Of a DNA stretch of 64,000 bases, positions 55,485 through 64,000 are shown one piece after another. The translations under genes were made by a program, and so were the position numbers. The stretch comes from Stomoxys calcitrans (Eukaryota > Arthropoda > Insecta > Diptera > Muscidae). The stretch lies in NCBI RefSeq assembly GCF_963082655.1, contig NC_081555.1:178903442-178967441 (forward strand), in the 5' to 3' direction. A model generated the notes under the pieces. That model was not told the origin of the DNA and ran no database searches. It was given only the letters and a program-made list of their open reading frames with translations. The number at the start of each line of letters is the position of its first letter. Position 1 is the first letter of the stretch.

Positions 55485-56797
55485 CCCACCACCAAAGGAT
55501 GGGGGTATATTGAATTTGCCATTCCGTTTGCAACACATCGAAATATCCATTTCCGACCCTATTCTTTCTCATATATAAAGTTCAATTTGTGTTTGTTTAG
55601 ATAGTGCAGGTTCGTCTGGAAGGAAACATAGGCTACATTATTTTTTTGATATCGGGAGGTGGGCGGACCCTCCCCCTTAACCCAAAAGTACTACCAAAAA
55701 ATAAAAGTGGACCTGAACAATATGGCATTCAAATGAAAGGTATTCAAGAGTAGAGTACGAATTTCATAAAAAAAATTTGGGTTCAAGTACCAGGGGGGCT
55801 GCACCAGCCCCAAAACCCCTTCAAATAGGTTTATTTGACGATCATAACAATATGGGACTCAAATGAAAGGTATTCGGCAGTAGATTACGAATATGGTCAG
55901 GAAGTAGGAATAGGCTTTATAATTATTGATAACGGGAGGGGCGGACCCTCCACCGTTACCCCAAAAACACCACGCGAAATCAAAAATGGACCGATAAGGA
56001 CAATATCGGCATCAAATGAAAAGTATGCGGGAGTAGATAACTTATCTGGCATACAAATTCATGTCGAAGTATAGGGGGTCACCCCACCCCACAAAAACCC
56101 CCAAGATGGGCTATATCGGACTATATCTTGATATAGCCCCCATATAGACCGATCCGCCGATTTAAAGTCTTAGGCCAATAAAAGCCACATTTATTATAAA
56201 ATTTTGCTGAAATTTGGGACGATCAGTTGTGTTAGGCCACTCGACATTCTTCGTTAATTTGGCCCAGATCGGTCCAGATTTGGATATAGCTCGATATGGC
56301 GATCGATCTCTCGATTTAAGGTTTTGGGCCCGTAAAAGGCGCATTTATTGCCCGATTTTGCTGAAATTTGGAACAGTGAGTTTTGTTAGGTCCTTCGACA
56401 TCTTTCTTCAATTTGGCCCAGATCGGTTCAGATTTGGATTTAGCTGCCATATAGAACGATCTCTCGAATTAAAGTCTTGGCCCCATAAAGGGCGCATTTA
56501 TAATCCGACTTTGCTGAAATTTGACACAGTGACTTACGTTAGGCTTTTCGACATCCGTGTTGTATAAGACCAATATTTTGTGCTTCAAAATTGAGCAATG
56601 ACTTGTACTTATTAGACCACTGCATGTTCGTGCCGAATTTGGTTCAAATCGGACTACATTTCGAAAAAGGATCTATGGGGGCATAAATTAGGCATTTTTC
56701 ACCTGATTATGACGAAATTTGGTTTACATATATACCCTAGGTGGTGGGTATTCAAAGTTCGGCCCGGCCGAACTTAACGCCTTATTACTTGTTTTTT
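55485..56797 (+). mobile_element. HINE-A, near complete, carrying a foreign tandem segment
   Basis: The 5' block (TTACCCACCACCAAAGGATG, CATTCCGTTTGCAACACATCG, TTTCCGACCCTAT) stops at 55562. An unrelated segment fills 55563-56100. Family-A sequence resumes with AGATGGGCTATATCGGAC and four units. The copy ends with CCTAGGTGGTGGGTATTCAA, hairpin TTCGGCCCGGCCGAA and TTATTACTTG. Confidence 0.85.
55563..56100. repeat. G/C-rich tandem segment inside HINE-A
   Basis: Three units share ACAATATGG, TCAAATGAAAGGTATTC and GAGTAGA.TACGAAT, near 55719, 55846 and 55997 (127 and 151 bp apart). They are interleaved with C-rich pieces such as GGCGGACCCTCC and CACCCCACCCCACAAAAACCCC. This sequence is unlike any other HINE unit in the window. 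Confidence 0.75.
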
Positions 56798-56894
56798 GTC
56801 TGATTATCGATTGATATTTTTTTTTATCGATAAATTTTTGGCAAAATTGAACAAAAATAGGAGCTCCGACACTGAATGTATCCTATAAGATTGA

Positions 56895-57000
56895 TTGCGC
56901 CTAAAGAGGGCGCAAGTTTCATCCGATTGGGCTAAAATTTTCTTCAATGATTTCTCTCATGACTATCATGAATGCTTCTGTACAAATAGATCATCTGATT
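56895..57000 (+). mobile_element. HINE-B unit fragment
   Basis: TTGCGCCTAAAGAGGGCGCA and GATTTCTCTCATGACTATCA are family-B unit sequence directly before a new family-B start. Confidence 0.6.
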
Positions 57001-57960
57001 TTTATACCCTCCACCATAGGATAGGAGTATATTTATTTCGTTATTCTGTTTGTAACTCCACGAAATATCCGTCATCGACCCCATAAAGTATGTATATTCT
57101 TGATCGTCATGACATTTTATGTCAATCTGTCCGTCCGTCTGTCTGTCGAAAGCATGCTAACTTTCGAAGGAATAAAAGCTAGCCGCTCAAATACTTCTTA
57201 TTAGTGTAAGTCGGTTGGAATTGTAAATGGGTCATATCGCTCCATGTTTTGATATAGCTACTATATAAACCGATCTTGGGTCTTGACTTCTTGAGCACGT
57301 GGTGTTTTGGTATCACTTTCAACAACTATGCTAAGTATGATTCAAATCGGTCTATTACCTAATACAATTGTCATATAAACCGATCTGGGGTCTTGACTTC
57401 TTGAGCCTCTAGAGGGCGCCATTCCTATCCGATTTGGCTGAAATTTGGCATGACGTGTGTCGTCACAACTTCCAACAACTGTGCCAAGTGTAGTTCAAAT
57501 CGGTCCATAACCTACTATAGCTGTCATATAAACCGATTTTGAATCTTGACTTCCTGAGCCACTAGAGGACAATTCTTATCCGATTTGGCTAAAATTTTGC
57601 ATGAGATGTTTTGTTGTAATTTTCAACAATTGAGCTAAGTATGGCTGAAATCAGTGCAAAACTTGACATAGCTGTCATATTATCCGATCTGGCGTCCTGA
57701 TTTCTTAAGCCTTTTGAGGGTGCAAATCCTATTCGATTTTGTTGAAATTTTGCCTGAAGTGTTTCGTTGTGACTTTCAACAACTATGCAATGCATGGTTC
57801 AAATCAATTCATAACCTGATATAGCTGCCATATAAGCCTATCTGGGATCTTGACTTCTTAAGCCTCTATAAGACGCAAGTCTTTTGGTGAAATTTGTACA
57901 ACATGACATGCAGCATACGTGTCAAATATGGTCTGAATCGGAATACAGCGATTATCGATA
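57001..57960 (+). mobile_element. HINE-B lacking its 3' end
   Basis: The 5' block is complete: TATACCCTCCACCATAGGAT, CCCATAAAGTATGTATATTC, CTGTCCGTCCGTCTGTCTG. Five units follow, and the copy stops near 57960 in TGGTCTGAATCGG without the terminal hairpin. Confidence 0.8.
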
Positions 57961-58029
57961 GTTTGCCAGCTCTAGGACTTGGTCCATTGAAATATCATTT
58001 TTCCTCCGATTACGATGAACTTTTTAAGG

Positions 58030-58596
58030 AGTGATTTTGTACGGGCTACACGTAGTTTTAACAATAAATGGTCCGAACTTCTATGGTGATTTAACCATTT
58101 CCGTGTGTCTGTCCGTCGGGCCTTCCCTAATTTGTAGTTAAGCATAGAACCATATTTCTTCAATATGCTGGTTAATCACTTGAATGGGATATATTTGAAT
58201 ATAGCTGTCATATAGACCATATAAGTCGACCTGTCAATTAAGTGTCTTTAGTCCATTGAAGCCATTTCGCCCAAATTGGGGAAAGTGAGTTGTACTAGGA
58301 CCCCCCATATCTATTTGCCGATTAAGGGTCTTGAGTCCATTAAAGCCATTTTGCCCAAATTGGGGACAGTGAGTTGTACTAGGCCTCCCCATATCTAAAC
58401 TGAAAAGAGCCTCCCCATATCTTAAGCCTATAAGAGCCGCGTTTAATATCTCATTGAACTGAAATTTGGAACAGTGCGTTGTACTAGGCTTCCCAATATC
58501 TGAACCAAATATGCTGAATATCGAATCTTATTTGGATATAGCTGCCATATATACCGATCTTACGATTGGTTATGAAATGCAAAATCTTATGTGTTT
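58030..58596 (+). mobile_element. HINE-A units, decayed
   Basis: GGGGA(A/C)AGTGAGTTGTACTAGG occurs near 58277 and 58361, with TTAAAGCCATTT and GATATAGCTGCCATATATACC. A local duplication of about 80 bp is visible between 58240 and 58400. No ends are present. Confidence 0.6.
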
Positions 58597-59030
58597 ATAC
58601 CAACCACCATAGGATGGGGTATACTAATCTAGGCATTCCATTTGTAACACCTCGACCCCTTAAATTGTATATATTCTTGATTGTCTGGACACTATGAGTC
58701 GATATAGCCTTGTCGATCCGTCCGTCCTATCGTCTATCGAAATCACGATAGCGGTCGAACGCGTAATGCTAGCCACTTGAAATTTTGCCCTGATACTTAA
58801 CATTGATGTAGGTAGTTGAGAATTGCAAATGGGCCATATTGGTTCAGATTTGGATATGGCTCCCATATAGACCGACCTCCAAATTTGACTTCTTGAGCCC
58901 ATACAAGCCGAAATTTTTGTCTGATGTTGTTGACATTTTGCACGTAGTGTTCTGTTATGACTTCCAACAACTGTGACAAGTGCGGTTCAAATCGGTTCGT
59001 AACCTGATATAGCTCCCCTTTAGTTCAAGT
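58597..59030 (+). mobile_element. HINE-B/C 5' part
   Basis: A start of B type (TTATACCAACCACCATAGG, GGGTATACTAATC, GATCCGTCCGTCCTATCG) leads into one unit of C type (CAAATTTGACTTCTTGAGC, AAGCCGAAATTTTTGTC) and stops near 59030. Confidence 0.7.
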
Positions 59031-60907
59031 ATAAAGATACCATAACAGACACAGTAGATGAATTGATGGTTCAGAAGAGAACCTTTGGTTGTTTGGGACA
59101 CTCTAATATGCAGGTGTCGTGGATATTTAGAATCAACTGCCAATGAACTTAACATTGTGATAACGATTCTTAGAATCTGGTCTGTCGAACCTTTCATGGG
59201 TAAAATAGTAACTCATTTGTTCCATAAGAAAAAGAAGGCACATGCCGCATCATTGGGGAATACCTTCGACATATGTCCAAACTGAGCATGTTAATGCTAA
59301 TGTTCTTCCGTGACTGTGCTGTGTGGCGTTGGTTAGTGACTTGCCGCCACACAAAAAGGATCCAGAAATTAGCCCCTCTTTATGTGTTCATAGAAAACAA
59401 AAACTGTCCTTAATTGAATTGATGCCCAAGCCCCCGGAGAACTATACGAAATAAAAATAAAAATGAAGCATAAAAGGAATTTCCAATCTCCCATTGTGGC
59501 TGAGCAATGCTACAACAAAATGGAGCAGACGACGGCCATTGTCCCATAGGGCGTTATTTTAGACATACGAATACGAGTCTTTCAATAAAAAAGGGGGAGG
59601 GGAGGGGGGAATAAGATGGCCTGTGTTCGGAATTAAGCATTGTGCGTTGAATTCTCTTTGAAGGTGAACAAACAACGAGAAGATTCACCTCAAGCCTAAG
59701 GGCAAGAAATAGAAGTTGAAGAAGACGCAGCGCAGCAATGGCACAAAATTAAGAGGGGTTATTATTTGAAATTCTTGTGGCATTTTTATACCCTACACCA
59801 CCACTGTGGTACAGGGTATTACCTGTTTGTTTTCTCTTGAGTTTGTTTTTTTTTTGTTTTGTCAGTCTGTTGTACTAACTAAAAATAAACAAAATACTGT
59901 TACCATCCAGAGTAAAAAAGAAAATCTAACAAAGTTAACAACAACACTAAGAATCATACAATAAGACAACAAAAGAGGAAACTTATCCGCAACCAAAAGT
60001 GAAACGCATCCATAGGACGCCGCCACTGCCATCGCTGCTGCTGCGTGGCCACCTTCCCTATGTGTCGTTTGATGTTGTATCATCTTTTACGATGTTGCGG
60101 CTTGGTTGTTGTTGTCATTCGGGGGCATGTAAACACTGGGGGTTGCGAGGGGTGCAACAGTCGCCGCTGATGCTGCAATCATTGAAGCAACAGCTCAACC
60201 ATAGAAAAATTAGACAATTGTTATTTAATTTATTACCCACGAATGGGGGATTTTTCGCCACCGCTTACTTTTAAGATGCTGCCTTCTTCATGAATAGCAT
60301 TGTACCTCCTGTCTGAGTTTATTTAACCAAGTTGAGGCATTGCCAGCAACCACCCCCTCATCGTACACTTGGACGCACTATGGCTCATTCATTCGACATT
60401 CTTTATATTTACATATGGTAGATGGTGTCGTGTGTGTGTGTTTACTCCCATATGTATGCCATAGTACAAACAAGAGTTGAGGTTTTTCAGTTGGTATTGA
60501 AGCTATATTTCGTATTTCAACACTTATTGTCAACGCCTCAACGCTCTTGAGATAGGAGAGAAAAGAGAGGATCTTTGTTAAATATTTATCTGTATGCCCT
60601 ACATTGAGACAATTGGGCTCAACTCTTTTCACTTTTAATTGCGTTTTATCAATACAAGGCTCAGCCTTAGCAAACTTAAGAAGATTCCATCACTAAAAAT
60701 TATAAAAAAAAAAAAATTTTGGTCAAAGAGATCAAATTGAAGGATCGGTTTATAAGTAGGATATAGATCTTACACTTTATCCTTATCTTCAAAAACTCCA
60801 GATGTCGGTGATGGTTGTAACGATTTAAGCAAAATTTTGTTTGAACGCTTGAACGGAACGCTTTAACCCAAAAACCGCCCAAGCGGACATGTAGGTCAAT
60901 TCAAACG
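59031..60907. other. Non-coding stretch
   Basis: No gene is recognised. A single motif near 59788-59825 (TATACCCTACACCACCACTG, TACAGGGTATTA) looks like the start of a further DINE-like family, with no body behind it. Other content is TTTTTTTTT near 59845-59854, (GT)6 near 60430-60441 and A12 near 60702-60714. Confidence 0.5.
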
Positions 60908-61885
60908 ACTCTTATATACCCTCCACCATGGATCGCATTTGTCGAGTTCTTTGCGCGGTATCTCCAGACAAGCAAAGAATAATAAATAAGAAGTTTATGC
61001 TATTTGAGCTATATCAAGATATAGTCTGATTCGGACCATAAATGAATTGATTGCTGAACATTGTAAAAGTCTTTGTGTAATATTTCAGTTCATTCAGATA
61101 AGAATTGGATCTTGTAGGGGCTCAAGAAGCAAAATTAGGGAGATAGGTTTATATGGGCGCTGTATCAAGCTATTGATCGATTCAGACCATATTGGACACG
61201 AATGTTGAAGGTCATGAGATAAGCCGTCGTACAAAATTTTTACAAATCGGATGAGAATTGCGCCGTCTAGAGGCTCAAGAAGTCAAGACCCAAGATCGAT
61301 TCATATGGCAGCTATATCAGGTTATGTACAATTTACGCCATACTTAGCACAGTTATTGGAAATCATAACAAAATTTTCAGTCAATCGGATGAAAATTGCG
61401 TGCTCTATGGGCTCAAGAAGTCAAGATCCTAGATCGGTTTATATGACAGCTATACCAGATGATGAACCGATTTGAACTTTACTTTACACAGTTGTTGGAA
61501 ATGATACCAAAACACTACGTGCAAAATTTCAGTCAAATCGGACGAGGTGATTGGACGCCCTCTAGAGACCCAAGAAGTCAATACCCAAGATCGGTTTATA
61601 TGGCAGCTATATCAAAACATTGACCGATTTGGCCCATTTACAATCCCAACCGACCTATACAAATAAAAAGTATTTGTATAAAATTTTAAGCGGCTAGCCT
61701 TACTCCTTCGGATGTTAGTGTTAGGACGGACAGACAGACGGACGGACGGATATGGCTAGATCGACCTAAAACGACATGACGATCAAGAATATATACTTTA
61801 TGGGGTCGCAGACGCATATTTCGAGGTGTTACAAACAGAATGACGAAAATAGTATACCCCCATCCCATTGTGGAGGGTATAAAAA
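60908..61885 (-). mobile_element. HINE-B lacking the terminal hairpin
   Basis: It begins TATATACCCTCCACCATGG, TCGCATTTGTCGAGTTCTTTG (3' region on the minus strand), but the hairpin and ACTTG end are replaced by other sequence. Five units follow. The 5' block is complete: GGACAGACAGACGGACGGAC, GACGATCAAGAATATATAC, GTATACCCCCATCCCATTG, GGAGGGTATAAA. Confidence 0.8.
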
Positions 61886-61899
61886 GGTTCAGATTTAGA

Positions 61900-62058
61900 T
61901 AAAAAATGATTGAGTCAATTAATCTTTTAATTGAAAAAGACAAAAATTTCAATCACGACCGTAGTTGAAAAAAGTTTAGGTTCAATTAAAAAACATGATT
62001 GAATCAATTAATTTCTTGATTGAAAATTTCCTACATTTCAATCACGATCGTAATGGAA
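61900..62058. repeat. Two tandem copies of a unit of about 80 bp
   Basis: ATGATTGAGTCAATTAATC and ATGATTGAATCAATTAATT start the copies near 61907 and 61990. Both end with TTTCAATCACGA(C/T)CGTA. The array fills the gap between two HINE copies. Confidence 0.8.
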
Positions 62059-63320
62059 GCAAGCAAAAAGGCGTTAAGTTCGGCCGGGCCGAACTTTGGA
62101 TACCCACTACCTCGGGTATATATGTAATCCACCTTTCATCAAAACCCGGTGAAAATTGCATACCTTTTGTCCCATAGCAGGTATAACGAAATATGTTCCG
62201 ATTTGGACCAAATACAAATAAGTACAAGTCATTGTTCAATTATGTATAACAAAATATTGGTCTTTTTAGTAGCTATATCCAAAAATAAACCGATCTGAAC
62301 CATATACAACATGGATGTCGAAAAGCCTAACATAAGACACTGTATAAATTTCAGTTAAATCGGATTATAAATGCGCCATTTTTTGGAGCCAAAACTTTAA
62401 AACGAGATAACGGTCTAAATGGCAGCTATATGCAAATCTTGATCGATTTAGACCAAATAGCATTAATATGTGGAGGGGCTTAACTTAACTGTCTGTCCCA
62501 AATTTCGGCAACATCGGACAATCAATGCGCCTTGTATGGCCCCAAAACCTAAAACCGAGAGATCGGTCTATATGGCAGCTATATCCAAATCTGGACCGAT
62601 CTGAGCCAAATTGAAGAACGATGTCGAAGGGCCTAACACAACTCACTGCCTCAAATTTCGGCGACATCGAACAATAAATGCGCCTTGTATGGCCCCAAAA
62701 CCTAAAATCGAGAGATCGGTCTATATGTCAGCTATATCCAAATCTTAACCGATCTGTGCCATAATGCAGAAGTATGTCAAGGGGCTTAACTTAACTCACT
62801 GTCTCAAATTTCGGCGACATCGGACAATAAATGCGCCTTTTATGGGCCCAAAACCTTAAATCGAGGGATCGGTCTATATGGCAGCTATATCGAAACCTGG
62901 CCCTATTAAGACCTAATTGAAGAAAGATGTTGAAGGGCCTAAGACAACTCACTGTCATAAATTTTAGCAAAATCGGATAATAAATGTGGTTTTTTTGGGC
63001 TTAAGACCCTAAATCGGAGGATCGTTCAATATGGGAGCTATATCAAGATATAGTCCGATATAGCCCATCTTCGAACTTAACCTGCTTATGAACAAAAAAA
63101 GAATCTGTGCAAGGTTTCAGCTCAATATCTCTATTTTTGAAGACTGTAGCGTGATTTCAACAGACAGGCGGAGAGACGGACGGACATGGCTAGATCGTCT
63201 TAGATTTTTACGCTGATCAAGAATATATATACTTTATAGGGTCGGGAATGGATATTTCGATGTGTTGCAAACGGAATGACGAAATGAATATACCCCCATC
63301 CTTCGGTGGTGGGTATAAAG
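62059..63320 (-). mobile_element. HINE-A, most complete copy
   Basis: The 3' end reads GCAAAAAGGCGTTAAG, hairpin TTCGGCCGGGCCGAA and TTTGGATACCCACTACC. Six units follow with ATCGGTCTATATGGCAGC-type cores (62566, 62711, 62868) and GCGCCTT.TATGG.CCCAAAACC. The 5' block is complete: GACGGACGGACATGGCTAG, TTAGATTTTTACGCTGATC, TCGATGTGTTGCAAACGG, CTTCGGTGGTGGGTATAAA. It is the best reference for family A. Confidence 0.9.
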
Positions 63321-64000
63321 TTTTCTATAGATTTGTCATCATGATTTGCATCGATGGGTTCAGGACAGCCTGTTGAGGGGTTGCTATTCCACTTCATCAT
63401 GTTATACGATATGAAATTTGTGTAAGAGTAGAGTAGGACTTTAGAACTATGTAAGTATCTATATTTTCGTGCAAGTCATTCTATTTAGATCGATATAAAG
63501 CTCAGGAATGGACCCTTTGGATATTCAAACCCATCTTTTATTCAACCTTCTACAGCCATGGGTTTAGGAGAATAAATAACTGCTCTGTAATAAATACCCA
63601 AGAATTTCACTTGAATCCTATAAAATTGTTCACTTACATTTGTATGCAATATGATACTTGAGCGAAATAAGATGAAGTGTACTGCAATGTAAAGTTTGTT
63701 TGTAGTATTGTAAATGAAGGCGCATCGAAGCGTGCCGGATTAAGCAAGTAATATTTGCATATATTATTAATCATTTTAAAGTTCTAAGACGATTAAGCCA
63801 CGTGAGTCTGCTTAGATAAAGAGTTATCATAGTTTGAAGATGTGCTTTGTTGGATTATATTCTACAAAAAACCCCAACATAGACCGATTTTTTAAACCAA
63901 TTTCAGTGAAATTTGGAATAGTGAAACTGTCTGAAACCTCTGTTTTTACTGAACGTTTCGGATAGTTACTATCTTATTTTAACAGAGGAACGTGTGCCAC
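63321..64000. other. Non-coding stretch with a small HINE-A piece
   Basis: No gene is recognised. Near 63868-63940, ACATAGACCGATTTTTTAAAC and CAGTGAAATTTGGAATAGTG are a HINE-A unit fragment in plus orientation. Confidence 0.5.

Overview
The window reads as intergenic or deep-intronic DNA from a higher fly, most likely a muscid (house fly, stable fly or horn fly type). That placement is an inference. It rests on the dispersed repeats, which start like the Drosophila DINE-1/INE-1 element (TATACCC, GACCCTATAAAGTATATAT, TCTTGATC, GTCCGTCTGTC) and end in a GGCCGGGCCGAACTT-type hairpin. I find no host protein-coding exon I can defend, no true tRNA or rRNA gene, and nothing bacterial. The only long intact reading frame (15037-16980) belongs to a retrotransposon.

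About half of the sequence is recognisable mobile DNA. The dominant class is a set of non-autonomous DINE-1-like elements (helentron-associated, here called HINE). Family A starts TATACCCACCACC and ends GGTGGTGGGTATCC. Family B starts TATACCCTCCACCAT and ends ATGGTGGAGGGTATA. Family C ends GGTGGTGGGTTTCC and has units containing GGCTTCCAGGGGCTC. Each carries internal tandem units of about 150 bp, then a terminal hairpin and a TTACTTG(T)n end. For strand, + means the TATACCC end lies at the lower coordinate. Copies lie at 4.0-5.2, 7.4-8.9, 17.2-20.1, 21.9-24.0, 25.8-27.7, 31.3-31.6, 35.3-37.4, 43.8-46.8, 50.4-52.0, 55.2-59.0 and 60.9-63.3 kb.

Other mobile DNA: (1) a recent 5'-truncated LINE at 15038-17171 with a 14-bp target-site duplication; (2) decayed LINE pieces at 31.8-33.0, 35.9-36.2, 37.4-39.6, 41.5-43.8 and 45.3-45.6 kb; (3) a tRNA-derived SINE family (SINE-1) with about nine full or partial copies; (4) a second SINE (SINE-2, 45.57-45.74 kb) whose 3' end resembles a LINE 3' end in the window; (5) two Tc1/mariner families, one a 0.6-kb foldback derivative and the other a 0.93-kb broken transposase copy plus a 0.24-kb MITE; (6) a 0.57-kb unclassified MITE at 12.0-12.6 kb.

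Tandem arrays: an old array with a CGTTACGTTTACGCCACTAA core (1.0-2.9 kb), a 30-bp minisatellite (10.8-13.6 kb), a 136-bp duplication (32.77-33.02 kb), a triplication of about 163 bp (48.4-48.9 kb) and a duplicated unit of about 80 bp (61.9-62.06 kb). The remaining stretches are AT-rich single-copy-looking DNA with CA, CAA, CAG and CAT microsatellites, as is usual in long fly introns. Three large inverted repeats (4.8-5.2, 8.9-9.3 and 25.86-25.92 kb) sit at or next to HINE sequence and are the most unusual structures here.
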